Source of the DNA: RGIG8497 sp045593265
GTDB taxonomy: Bacteria; Bacillota; Clostridia; RGIG6154
DNA length: 64,000 bases
Assembly (NCBI GenBank): GCA_045593265.1
Contig: JAZNWH010000131.1
Span: 23,990 to 87,989, forward strand
Direction: 5' to 3'
In this document: positions 1 through 10,800 of the stretch, one piece after another
How the letters are laid out: every line of letters begins with the position of its first letter
How positions within the stretch are numbered: the stretch's first letter is position 1
The notes under the pieces: model-generated
Told to the model about the DNA's origin: nothing
Databases searched by the model: none
What the model saw: the letters and a program-made list of their open reading frames with translations, nothing else
Program-made: the position numbers and the translations under genes

Positions 1-1
1 T

Positions 2-1291
2 GAAAATTGTTCAAGAATTTCAAGTACATATATGCCTGCCGTAACATTATCAAACATAGGTAACAGGGTAGTTAATAATAAAATCCATGGTTCACCTCAT
101 TTGCTTATTCAGTTCAGCGGTAATGACCATATTATAGGATATAATGAAATTTACGATGCCTGTCAGCATACCGATGATGCAGGTGCTATGTATGCGGGTA
201 GAGCAGTTTCACAGCAGGGAAACAGAATAATTAACAATTATTTCCACGATATTGAATCTGAAGAACTCGGTAATAATGGTGTATCGGGATTATATTTAGA
301 TGACTACTGGAGTTCCGCAGATATTTCGGGGAATGTATTTGAAAACATTTCAGGTTACGGTGTTGCTTCGAGCGGTAACTTTACTAAGATAAACAACAAT
401 ATTTTTGTTAATGTTCGTAGTGGTGCAGTTCGTGCAAAGGGCTCGGATACTTATAATCAATCTGTATCAGAAGTATTGAATGAATTTAATGTTTTGTGGA
501 ATGATGAACTTGTAAGATTTGATTGCTACAGTGATAAATGGATTAAAAAGTATCCTCAGATATTGGAGCTTAAGGACGAAAACGGAAGATTCCGACTTGG
601 TTATAAGATGGAAATTATGAACAATATCCTCTATAACTCATCAGACAATGTTGTCGAAAATGATGTAAAACGTGACGGAACGGTTGAAAATAATTTATTA
701 ATTACATCTGACCCGGGATTTTACGATGTGGCAAATAGAAATTATCTTCTAAAGCCGGATTCGGAAATTTATACAAAGATTCCGGATTTCCATCCTATCG
801 CATTTACAAGAATGGGACAGTATTCATCCAGAGCTATGTCAAGAATCAAAAATGCTTATGTTTTATCAGCAGAAAGTCCATATGTGTTCAATAATGGTGA
901 AAAAATTAAAGGCGATAAGAATGGTATAACTGTTATTGACGGTAAAGCCTATGTTCCACTTCGTAAAGGCGTTGAAGCTGTTGGCGGAAGCATTCAGTTT
1001 GATGAAGCGACAAGTGAGATAAGTATTACTACAGATACAAAGCTCGTAAGCTTTACAGATGGTGAAAAGTCAAAGGTAAGCTCAAACGGAACGGAATATA
1101 CACTTGTAAATCCTATTGTAAATAAGGAATACACAAACTATATAAGTATTACAGACCTTGCAGCTTTATTTGAAAAGCAGTTAACTGAATACGAGGATAT
1201 ATTTGTAATAAGTGATGTTGAAAATCTATTTACCAAAACGGTTGACGACGGACTTTTAAGATATATTCAATCACAGCTTACTATATATTAA
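2..1291 (+). CDS. Right-handed beta-helix surface protein with amine-oxidase-like C-terminal domain, 3' part
   Basis: The frame is open to the left edge of the window, so this is the C-terminal part of a longer gene; the first ATG at 32 is internal. The first ~190 residues are parallel beta-helix coils rich in N-x-I/F and GN turns, with two acidic motifs found in all four beta-helix proteins of this window: DDAGAMYAGR (near base 166) and GLYLDD (near base 286). The last ~130 residues (VPLRKGVEAVGGSIQFDE...) resemble the copper amine oxidase N-terminal-like domain often carried by clostridial surface proteins. It aligns end to end with the C-terminal half of the 907-residue protein at 38814, down to the shared final LTIY. 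By analogy it is secreted and acts on, or binds, polysaccharide; a GH141-like glycosidase is possible but the substrate is unknown. It is gene 1 of surface cassette copy 1. Confidence 0.8.
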   Translation, partial: ENCSRISSTYMPAVTLSNIGNRVVNNKIHGSPHLLIQFSGNDHIIGYNEIYDACQHTDDAGAMYAGRAVSQQGNRIINNYFHDIESEELGNNGVSGLYLDDYWSSADISGNVFENISGYGVASSGNFTKINNNIFVNVRSGAVRAKGSDTYNQSVSEVLNEFNVLWNDELVRFDCYSDKWIKKYPQILELKDENGRFRLGYKMEIMNNILYNSSDNVVENDVKRDGTVENNLLITSDPGFYDVANRNYLLKPDSEIYTKIPDFHPIAFTRMGQYSSRAMSRIKNAYVLSAESPYVFNNGEKIKGDKNGITVIDGKAYVPLRKGVEAVGGSIQFDEATSEISITTDTKLVSFTDGEKSKVSSNGTEYTLVNPIVNKEYTNYISITDLAALFEKQLTEYEDIFVISDVENLFTKTVDDGLLRYIQSQLTIY

Positions 1292-1339
1292 TTGCTTGTA
1301 TCCGTGTATATTTAATATACACAGTTTACTCATAAAACT

Positions 1340-1419
1340 GCCTTGTTTGTTTTTTAAAAAAATAATATAACATCTCTTTCCAAATTATATGTTTTTTGCA
1401 AACAAGGCACCCCCTTTTT
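1340..1419 (+). terminator. Hairpin with ACCCCC-T tail between cassette genes
   Basis: Arms GCCTTGTTTG (1340-1349) and CAAACAAGGC (1399-1408) pair perfectly across a 49-base A/T-rich loop and are followed by ACCCCC and a T run. It lies 48 bases after the beta-helix gene and 53 bases before the next start, so it can end the upstream message or attenuate the next one. A sibling with the same ACCCC-T tail lies at 53994-54066. Confidence 0.45.
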
Positions 1420-1472
1420 AAAAAAACTTTTATTTTAAAAGTAATTATATATAAAAGAAAGGATTTGAAATT

Positions 1473-4400
1473 ATGAAAAACATTAAAAAGATAATTGGCA
1501 TAATTCTTACAATTTGTATGGTTTTGCAAATACTTCCCGTTTTTGCAAACGAAACACAAACAAGCGAAGCGGAATTTAATTATATTATCAATGATAATTT
1601 TTCCGCTGAAAGCTTTGATGGATGGAGTCTTGTGAAGGATACAGGGTATAGCTCCCTTGCAGACGATTTGGTTTCTTTGATACCTGTTGAAGGTGAAGAA
1701 GGAAACTATGCGCTTAACTATACTTCTGTTGACAGCAAAACAGCAAGATATACTCATATTACAAGAACATTTGGTGAATCGGTTGCAATTTCAGGGGATA
1801 ATGATATTGTAATCGAAACAAGAATGAAAACCACAGGTACTAACCGTGCTTTCTTAAAGTATAATCTTGTAACATACCCTAAGTTTGAAAACGAATGGAA
1901 TTATAACTGGGGAACATTAGTTGGTACTGACGGAAGTGATGTATTTGTACTAAATGGCTGGAAGGCAAATGAAACAACGCTTTTGTACGGATATCCTACA
2001 GAAGTTAAAACCAGTGTAAGTGATTTTGCTGATAAATGGCATAATTACAAAATTGTGATTAAAGGCGGCGAAGTTGATACATCAACACATACCGCAGTTG
2101 GCAACACAATGGACATTATCGTAACCGATGATGACGGAACAATTGTTAAAGAAAGTTACGGTCTTAGTATGGATTTTCCAAATGCTTCAAGCTGGGAAAA
2201 TGTAAATGATAAAGGAAATGCAAATATAACAGATTATAATTGGGTTGAAGATGCATTAAATACTCTGGACTTCAGATTAAGAGATGCAGAAACACTTACT
2301 GTTGACTATGTAAGAGTTTACCAGCAGTTTGACGCAGATATGTCAGTTGATGAATTTATTCTTAATAATGAAGATGTAGTTATTAATATTGATATTGTAA
2401 AAGGTGATGCGTTATTTGAAAATTCTTTCGCTTTATATGATGCCTACGGTGATATTGTTGATACATTAAACTCTATTGATGAAACAAATAAAGTTGTAAC
2501 ACTTTCACCGATTGACAGTCTTACAGTAGGTGAAAAATATACAGTTAAGCTTAATAAATCGGTAGTTCCCGGTAACTATAATTTTGTAGAAGATGAAGTA
2601 AGCTTCATTGCATCCGATGTAAAATATATACTTTATGATGAATTCGGACAGGATGATTTAAATGGCTGGGAGCTTGTTAAGGATTCCGGCAAAACAACAA
2701 GCAGTACAACTGTACTTACATCACAGGAAATTCCTGAAGAAGCAGGTAACTATGCACTTGAATATATATCGGCTGCAACTCCTGAGGCAAACTGGAGATA
2801 TAATCATATAACCAGAAAACTTTCATCATCTGTTCCTTTTGCAAGTGATAAAGAGCTTGTAATAGAAACAAGAATGAAATCAACAGGTACAGGACGTGTA
2901 TATTTAAAGTACAATCTTGAAACATATCCATCTATTGTTAATGAATGGAACTATTGGTGGGGCGCACTTGTAGGTTCGGATACGGACAGATTCTATATTC
3001 CGAACGGATGGGAGCCAAAAAACGATGTTTATTTGTCAAATCCTGTAAACACTGCATGGGATGAAGATGAAGTGCTGACAGGAACAGGTAATAAATGGTA
3101 TACATATAAATTTGTAATTCATGGCGGAGAAATTAATAACGAAACACATACTGCAACAGGAAACACAATGGATGTTACCATTACAGATAACGATGGTGCG
3201 GTTGTCACAGCTTTGAAAAATATGAGCATGGATTTCCCGGACAATTCAACGTGGTCTCATTCAGGTTCTGTAAATGCCGAAAATGTAAACTGGGTTGAAG
3301 ATGCATTAAATTCACTTGATTTCAGACTCAGAGCCCAAGAAACACTTACTGTTGACTATATAAAGGTTTATGAGCAGATTTCTGCAGATATGAGCGTTGA
3401 TGCGTTTATTACTCCGAATGAAGAAATAAAAGTTACTGTTGATATAGAAAATGGTAATTCAGTTTTAAAAGATGCTTTCATATTATATGATGAGAATGAT
3501 AATGTAATTGAAACATCAAATACAATCGACAGTACAAATAAGATTGTAACAATTGTGCCTGATGATAACCTTACAATGGGTAAAGAATACACAGTTAAGC
3601 TTGACACAACAAAAGTTCCTTCAAACTATGTTTTTGCAACAACTGAAAAAACTTTTAAAGTATCTGACATAAAGTACATCATGTATGATGAATTTGCAAA
3701 CAACGATTTTGACGGATGGGAAGCAAAGGTGTTTAGTTCAAAATCATCTTCAAACACGCTTTCAACCGAGCCATATGAAGAAAATTCTGACAACTATGTA
3801 CTTAAATACTCATCAGCAGATGCAACAAATTCCTATTACGGATATTTATCAAAATCAATTAATCCTGTTACATTCCCTACAGAAAAAGACCTTGTAATTG
3901 AAACTAAAGTTAAGGATACAAAGGGTTCGGCAGGTAAGGGTAGATTCTTCATTAAATATAATCTTGACGGCACAGCATATTCTGCAAATGAATGGCAGCA
4001 CAGCTGGGGTGAATTTATCTGTGTAGATGAAGGTCTTGTATATGTTAATAATGGCTGGAAAGTACTTGCTTCAGGTTTAAACGGCACTAATTTAAAGTCT
4101 ACCGGTTTGTCGGTAGCAGGTGATTGGCATACATATAAAATTGTGATTCATGGTGGAGAAACCAAAGACGAGGCAAAGGCAGACTACATTATATACAATT
4201 CAAACGGTGTTGAAGTAGCAAGACATGAAGGTATAACACTTGATTTTCCGGACAACTCAGATTGGCCTAATGTAGGTACAGACACAGGTTCAACAGGTGC
4301 AAATTGGGTTGAAGGTGTTCTTAACTCTGTTGATTTCAGATTAAGAAATGCAAATGAACTTTATATTGACTATGTAAAGGTTTATGAAAAGAAAGATGCT

Positions 4401-7400
4401 TCAGTTTTAGTAGATTGTAAAGATATTTTAGGTAATGCTGAAATTAATGCGTATATCAAAACCGGTACAGGAGCAATTGCTAATCCTGAAAAATATGTTG
4501 CTCTTTATAATGGAACAACAAAAGTTGATGCAAATATAACCTGTGAAGAAGGAACAAACAAGATTACGATTGATCCAACCGAAAAGCTTGAAATTGGTAA
4601 ATATACCGTTAAATTTGATGTACAGGGCATTTTAAACGCAGGATATACAATTGATGGTCCTTCTGAATTTGATGTTAATGTTATATCTTCAACAAACGTA
4701 AATGAAACTTTTGAAGACATAACAACCGCCGACCTTTCTGATAACGGTTGGTATTTCAGAAACGATGGACTTACAAATGTTACAAGAAATGCTGAAATTG
4801 TAACAGAAGATGGTAATAAATTCCTTAGAATCAGCGTAGACGGTGATTTGGAATTACTTGAAGGTAAGCTTGTTGCTTATTCCAAAGACCTTACAAATGC
4901 AAAATTTGTGAGAGATATGGAAAATTCAACTGTTATGGAGCTTAAGTTAAGAACAAATCTTAATACTGTAAGAAAGTATTTCAAATACAACTATCCGACA
5001 ACAGGAAACATAAGCACCAATGCATATAATGAGCATGGCTGGAATACAAGACTCGGAGCGGTTATGGATGCAGGCAACATTGCCATTACATACGGAGACT
5101 ACAGCTATAATGAAAGTGGCAGAATGCAGGGTAAAACTGAAAATATTGCCTCATATGAAACAAATAAATGGTATACAGTTAAAACAGTTTTTGACAATGC
5201 ACAAGGTAAGGCAACAAGCTACATCTACGATGAAGAAGGGGTTCTTGTAGGCAGTGCGGAAGATAAAGCACTTTCAGCATGGTGGTTTAATTACTACGAT
5301 TATGACAAGACAACACCTTTGGTTATGCATACAATAGAAGACCTTACATTCCAGTTCAGACCGGAATCACTAAATGTTACGGTAGTAAATGAACAGTTTG
5401 ATGTTGACGATATTAAGCTTTACAATATGAAAGTTTGTGATGAAAGTGTAAATGCGGTATTTAAGTCAAATGATGAAGTTGTTGATGTAATTGGCCGTGA
5501 AGTAACATCAATCGTTCCTGAATTTACCATTCAGACAGAAAATGACCAGACAAAAGATTATTATATAATAGCTGCTGTATACGAAAAGGATAAGCTTTTA
5601 ACAAGTCAGTTTGTACCTGTTACAATTAACGGCAACGATACAATTACATTAGATGCAATTACTGTTGACCCACAGAATACAGATATTGAAGTAAGAGCAT
5701 ATATATGGGACAAAAATTTTGCTCCTGTATTATCGACACCTACAATTATTAAACCTTTAGTTTGTGAGGTTTACCTTGCAACTGACGGAAATGATTTAAA
5801 CACGGGGGAAGCAACTTCCCCCGTTGCTACTCTCAACAGAGCAATTGAAATTGTAAACGATGCTCCTGATGAAGGGTATATTACATCTAAAATTATAGTT
5901 AAAGACGGTAATTATGAGCTTACGGGAGAAACAATTGAAATCGGCTCAAATGTTAAAACAGACAGTTTAGTTATTCAGGCAGAGAATGAAGCAAAATTTG
6001 TTAACGGTGTTGTTTTTAATATAAGTGATGCAATCGGGGCTCCTGAGACAATTAAAGCAAGACTTGTTAATCAGGATGTTAAAGATAATCTTTATATGAT
6101 TGATTTGACAACAAAGGTAGACCTTGAAGATATTCCCGGTGTAAGCCTTCCCGGACCTTATTCATATTCAGCAAATGGTCTTAATACTCCGAATGGGGAA
6201 TTTGTAATTGATGAAAGCAGAATTGCTACCTGTGAAATGTTCTTTGATAATAAACCTATGACTTTAGCAAGATATCCTGATAGTGAATATGAGGTTTTAG
6301 AAGAAGGAAAGTTCAGTTATGATGCAAATTCCCGTACACGCTACTGGATGGATGATGTTATTGGAACTGATGACTATATTGCTTTGGATGACCGTGTTAC
6401 CGATGGATTTACCCTTACTCTTGACAGAGCAAAAAACTGGGGAAATGCCGACCAGGCACTTATGTTTGGTTACTGGTATTATGACTGGGCAACACAGACG
6501 GTTCCTGTAGCATCAATCGACACAACAAATGGTGTTATAACTTCTAAATATCCAAGTCATTATGGTTTGTATAAAACTCAGAGATATTATGTATATAATC
6601 TTTTAGAAGAAATCACACAGCCCAACGAGTATTTCATCGACAGAACAACAGGCATTTTGTATTTTTACAAATCACCTGATGCACAACCTGATGATGAAAT
6701 TATAATGTCCCTTTACGAAAATAAAATTTTTGATATAAGAGCATCAAATGTTACAATAGACGGTCTTACATTTACTGCATCGAGAGATGCTGCAATTTAT
6801 TCAAAGGGCAATAATGTTGTAATTAAAAACTGTGAAATATCAAATACAGCAGGTGTTGCTGTAGAATTGGACGGAACGAACTCAGTTCTTGAATATTGTA
6901 ATATTCACGATGTTAATGGTGGTATAAAATTATATGGCGGAAATCTCAATACTCTTACTCCCGGAAACAATAAGGTTTTAAATAATACTATTACAAATTT
7001 CTCTCGTCTTAGCAAAACCTACACGGATGCCATTGAGGTTACAGGTGTAGGTAATAAAGCATCCCACAACAAGATTTCAGATGGTGAACATCTGGCAATG
7101 AGATTTTCGGGTGTTGATAACGAAATAAGCTACAACGAAATTTTCAATGTATTAAAGGAAACAGATGAGGCAGGTGCAATTTACGCAGGACGTTCATGGA
7201 CTTCAAGAGACAATGTTGTTAAATATAACTATTTCCATGATCTTATTTCAACTGAAGAAACCACAATGCCTATTTGTGGAATTATGCTCGATGACCATTT
7301 CTCAGGTGTTGAAATTTTCGGTAACATATTCTCAAATGTTGCAGGTTATGGTATAAAGGGTACAGGAAGAGATTTGGTAATATCAAATAATATTTTCGAA

Positions 7401-7802
7401 AAATGCACCAGTGGAGCAGTTCGTTTAACAGATGCTTCAGGTAATGCAAGCTCTTATTCAACCCATATTAAAAATATTGCAAAATACTATGGAAACGATG
7501 TTTGGTTTGAACGATTTGGAACAGAGCTTTTCACGGAAGACGGAACAAGCTATAATCCTGATCTTGTAAATTCGGCAAATGTTGTTTATACAAACAATTT
7601 TGCAACCGATGTAGCTTCGGGTGCAGATTTCGGACCTGTAACAGAAGCAAGCGGAGCTAAAGAACCAAATAAAACCTTTGCAGTTACTAATCCGTTAAAC
7701 GGAAATTACGAAAATAATGGTGCTGTTATTACTCCATATCTTGAAGGATTTATTAATATTCCTTTTGAACAGATTGGCATAAACGGAACAGCAGGCAGAT
7801 AA
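1473..7802 (+). CDS. Giant secreted multi-module beta-helix protein (four jelly-roll modules plus beta-helix)
   Basis: A 2109-residue protein with a signal peptide (residues 1-25, ending VFA). Then come four related modules starting near residues 36, 386, 735 and 1076, each a ~240-residue jelly-roll-like domain with recurring NDNF...GW, IETRMK, GTGR, LKYNL, NEWNY-WG and NGW motifs. A ~95-residue Ig-like (Big_5-like) spacer follows each of the first three modules. After a further Ig-like domain (about 1323-1430) the chain enters a right-handed beta-helix opening with VYLATDGNDLNTG and carrying DEAGAIYAGR (near 1896) and GIMLDD (near 1936), the two acidic motifs shared by all beta-helix proteins here. 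LARYPD near 1600 recalls GH141-type proteins. There is no SLH domain, so it is released or held by partners. Inferred role: extracellular glycan binding by the modules and cleavage by the helix. It is the intact paralog of the interrupted gene at 41606-47086. Confidence 0.85.
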   Translation: MKNIKKIIGIILTICMVLQILPVFANETQTSEAEFNYIINDNFSAESFDGWSLVKDTGYSSLADDLVSLIPVEGEEGNYALNYTSVDSKTARYTHITRTFGESVAISGDNDIVIETRMKTTGTNRAFLKYNLVTYPKFENEWNYNWGTLVGTDGSDVFVLNGWKANETTLLYGYPTEVKTSVSDFADKWHNYKIVIKGGEVDTSTHTAVGNTMDIIVTDDDGTIVKESYGLSMDFPNASSWENVNDKGNANITDYNWVEDALNTLDFRLRDAETLTVDYVRVYQQFDADMSVDEFILNNEDVVINIDIVKGDALFENSFALYDAYGDIVDTLNSIDETNKVVTLSPIDSLTVGEKYTVKLNKSVVPGNYNFVEDEVSFIASDVKYILYDEFGQDDLNGWELVKDSGKTTSSTTVLTSQEIPEEAGNYALEYISAATPEANWRYNHITRKLSSSVPFASDKELVIETRMKSTGTGRVYLKYNLETYPSIVNEWNYWWGALVGSDTDRFYIPNGWEPKNDVYLSNPVNTAWDEDEVLTGTGNKWYTYKFVIHGGEINNETHTATGNTMDVTITDNDGAVVTALKNMSMDFPDNSTWSHSGSVNAENVNWVEDALNSLDFRLRAQETLTVDYIKVYEQISADMSVDAFITPNEEIKVTVDIENGNSVLKDAFILYDENDNVIETSNTIDSTNKIVTIVPDDNLTMGKEYTVKLDTTKVPSNYVFATTEKTFKVSDIKYIMYDEFANNDFDGWEAKVFSSKSSSNTLSTEPYEENSDNYVLKYSSADATNSYYGYLSKSINPVTFPTEKDLVIETKVKDTKGSAGKGRFFIKYNLDGTAYSANEWQHSWGEFICVDEGLVYVNNGWKVLASGLNGTNLKSTGLSVAGDWHTYKIVIHGGETKDEAKADYIIYNSNGVEVARHEGITLDFPDNSDWPNVGTDTGSTGANWVEGVLNSVDFRLRNANELYIDYVKVYEKKDASVLVDCKDILGNAEINAYIKTGTGAIANPEKYVALYNGTTKVDANITCEEGTNKITIDPTEKLEIGKYTVKFDVQGILNAGYTIDGPSEFDVNVISSTNVNETFEDITTADLSDNGWYFRNDGLTNVTRNAEIVTEDGNKFLRISVDGDLELLEGKLVAYSKDLTNAKFVRDMENSTVMELKLRTNLNTVRKYFKYNYPTTGNISTNAYNEHGWNTRLGAVMDAGNIAITYGDYSYNESGRMQGKTENIASYETNKWYTVKTVFDNAQGKATSYIYDEEGVLVGSAEDKALSAWWFNYYDYDKTTPLVMHTIEDLTFQFRPESLNVTVVNEQFDVDDIKLYNMKVCDESVNAVFKSNDEVVDVIGREVTSIVPEFTIQTENDQTKDYYIIAAVYEKDKLLTSQFVPVTINGNDTITLDAITVDPQNTDIEVRAYIWDKNFAPVLSTPTIIKPLVCEVYLATDGNDLNTGEATSPVATLNRAIEIVNDAPDEGYITSKIIVKDGNYELTGETIEIGSNVKTDSLVIQAENEAKFVNGVVFNISDAIGAPETIKARLVNQDVKDNLYMIDLTTKVDLEDIPGVSLPGPYSYSANGLNTPNGEFVIDESRIATCEMFFDNKPMTLARYPDSEYEVLEEGKFSYDANSRTRYWMDDVIGTDDYIALDDRVTDGFTLTLDRAKNWGNADQALMFGYWYYDWATQTVPVASIDTTNGVITSKYPSHYGLYKTQRYYVYNLLEEITQPNEYFIDRTTGILYFYKSPDAQPDDEIIMSLYENKIFDIRASNVTIDGLTFTASRDAAIYSKGNNVVIKNCEISNTAGVAVELDGTNSVLEYCNIHDVNGGIKLYGGNLNTLTPGNNKVLNNTITNFSRLSKTYTDAIEVTGVGNKASHNKISDGEHLAMRFSGVDNEISYNEIFNVLKETDEAGAIYAGRSWTSRDNVVKYNYFHDLISTEETTMPICGIMLDDHFSGVEIFGNIFSNVAGYGIKGTGRDLVISNNIFEKCTSGAVRLTDASGNASSYSTHIKNIAKYYGNDVWFERFGTELFTEDGTSYNPDLVNSANVVYTNNFATDVASGADFGPVTEASGAKEPNKTFAVTNPLNGNYENNGAVITPYLEGFINIPFEQIGINGTAGR
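5802..5824 (+). other. Intragenic stem-loop at module/beta-helix junction, copy 1
   Basis: Ten perfect base pairs (ACGGGGGAAG with CTTCCCCCGT) close a CAA loop inside codons for T-G-E-A-T-S-P-V, about 13 codons into the beta-helix domain. The paralog at 45011-45033 forms the same hairpin with paired, mostly synonymous substitutions. There is no T tract, so it is not a normal terminator. Confidence 0.6.
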
Positions 7803-7839
7803 TACAACATTTATATACTAAACTTCAAGGAGGGTTAAT

Positions 7840-10800
7840 ATGGATTTAAAGAAATTGACAGCAGTGCTTTGTACAATAACCTTAATATTTTCGTTGATTT
7901 CAATCCCTGCTTTTGTTGGTGAAGCTGCAGAGGCTAAATATATGATTATCAACGATAATTTCGGTGAAAATGATTTGTGCGGTTGGGAAAGAAACGCTCT
8001 TTCAACCTGCAGAAATTTTGCAACAATTTCAACGGAAGAAATAGGCGGCGGAAATTATGCTTTGACATACGAGAGTGTTCAGTCATCAGCACTTCCGACG
8101 AAATCTGACTGGTATGGAGAATATTTACAAAAAGAATTATCAGATGGTGGTCTTGAATTTACCGAAGGTATTAACACAGTTATTAAAACGAGAATTAAAA
8201 CAAAGGGAACAGGCAGAGCGTTTTTGAAAATTAATGCACCTTTAATGAATAGCACGGATCCCTGGAATTTCAATTGGGGCTCCTTGTTCTCAAATGAGGA
8301 AGGCAGTTTTTATGCAATAAACGGGTGGCCGGGTAACACATATCCTACTACGACTGCAGGGATAAGCGGACTTTCTGACAAATGGTGTGTAGTAATGGTT
8401 ACAATACACGGAAATACCAAAACTGCGACTTTTGAAATCACTCCCGAAGGTGGAGAAACAACTACTTATTCAAATCTTAATATTGATTACCCTGATGTTG
8501 CAAATATGGAAGAAGATTTTCTTAAAAAGCTTGTTTTCAGATTAAGAGCTGCAGAAAAGCTTTATGTTGACTATATTCAGGTATGGCAGGAGGGAATAAA
8601 AGTAACAGAAGCTACTGCTGTTGCAGGACTTGATAATGTTGATGTAAGTCTTACGAGCAATGCAAAGCTTAAGGATTTGGTTAAGGATTATATTGATTTG
8701 TACAATTCCGACGGTTCAACCAAAATTGAAACTGTTAAAAGCTTTGATGCTGATACGAATGTTCTAAAGCTTGTTTGTGAATCTGGGTTAGTAACAGGTG
8801 AAACATATAAGGTAAAGATTGATACAGATGCATTATTTACAGATTTACTTTATAAATGGGAAGCAGACAGTGAATTAACTGTTCAGGCACCTGAAGCTGC
8901 AGTGTTTAATCTTGGAATAGAAGGTGAACTTGTACCTAATACAAATCTTGAAGCAGTTTACGATTTAGTTCCAAACGGAGCTTTAGAAGATATATCTGAA
9001 TTTATCTGGTACACAGTTAATGAAAATGGTGAAAAGACGGAAATCAGCGGTCAGACAGGAAAGTATTTTCCTGTAACGACGGATTATGTAGATTCTACCA
9101 TTACATATTCAATGGTGCCAAAATGCATAGCAGATGGCGAAACAAAAACAGGCGTTCTTATGGATTGTCAAAAAAATGTTAAGCCTTTATCAGCTCCTGT
9201 TATAACAAATCCCAAATTTGCACCCGAAAATCCTATTGTGGGATATTCACTTTCAGCTTCTTACGATTATTTTGATGCTGATGGAGATGGTGAAGATGGT
9301 AGTCTCATAACCTGGTATAAATCAGATGCATTTGACGGAAGTTTTGAGGAATTTGCTACAGGAAAGACAATTGAGGTTACAGAAAAAGGAATGTATTATC
9401 AATACACAGTTATTCCAAAAAACGGCGCTTTATTCCGTGAGGAAGGCGAAATGGTAACAAGCCCTGTTTCTGCTCGTTCAAACGATATTATTGAGGCGAC
9501 AAATTTATTTGTTAACGGTGATGCAGAGGACGGAATAATTGCACCTTGGGATTTAACCAAAAAAACTGATGATTATAACGGTCTTTCTCTTGTGGAAGAC
9601 AGCAATGGAATATACGACGGGAATTATGCATTCCGTATGCATCCGAGAGTAGTGAATGGTAACACTTTTTGGCAGGAAGTAACACTTGGTGCAGGAAAAA
9701 CTTACATAGTTTCTGCCATGATAAAGTCAACCTCTGTTGATACCTGGAACAAACTTGAGGGATATGTAATGAGCAGTAATAGTACTAATTACACAAAACC
9801 TTACCGTATGGCTGAAAGAACAGATGTGTCCGATGAATGGACAAGAGTATCTCTTACTCTTAATTCATCTGTTGAAGAAAAGTATAAGATTGGTTGGCTT
9901 TCATTTGAAGATGCTTATGGTGCTGATGCGTATATAGATGATATGTATGTCGGAGAGCTTATGATTTCCGATATTTTAACAAATAAAATAAAGCAGGTAA
10001 CTATTCCAAAGCAGGGTAAAGATCCAATCAAGGTTTCTGTTCTTACTACAGAAAATGGGAAAATTTTAAACCAATTTGGTGAAACCGATGGTCTTATCGA
10101 CCAAAAAGCAACAGTGTCAGTACCTGCTGATATTAAAGGTGTAACAGTTAAGGATAATGTACTTTATGTGGATTCAAATGCTGTTACAGGCAAAGTAAAT
10201 GTAATGGTAAAATGTGTACCTGACTATAATCTTCCGGGTGAAGAAGGTAACATTATTGCAGTTACACCTGCACAGAGCGAATTTGTAAAGACTATTGAAA
10301 TTGAACTTGTTGCTCACGATGATAAAACACCATATGCACAGAATGTTGACGCTAACGGTACTGTTGCACTTGGAAACACTCTTACAGGTTATTATGATTT
10401 TTATCAGGTAGACAACGAAACTGATGCATCTACTGTAAGATGGTTATATTCAGACAGTGCTGACGGTACATACTATGAAATTCCCGGAGCAACAGGAATG
10501 ACTTATACTGTTACAAGCGATTATGCAGATAAGTTTATTAAATTTGCAGTAACACCAAAAACACAAACAGGTCTTATGGGAACGGAAGTAATGTCAGATG
10601 TTCTTGTTAAACCGACAGCACCTGTTGCGAAGGAAATTTCAGTAAGCGGTGATTTTAAGGTTGGAGGAACTGTTACAGGTACATATAAATTTGAAGATTA
10701 TAATCGTGATAATGAAAATGAAGCCTTAACAACATTTAAGTGGTATGTTGCCGATTCAGAATACGGTCAATATAATGAAATTCCGGGACAAACAGGAACA

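Noticed and set aside
1326..1757. Minus-strand open frame of 143 codons before the giant protein
   Set aside because: It overlaps the start and signal peptide of the well-supported gene at 1473 and reads as low-complexity Phe/Lys/Cys sequence with no ribosome site.
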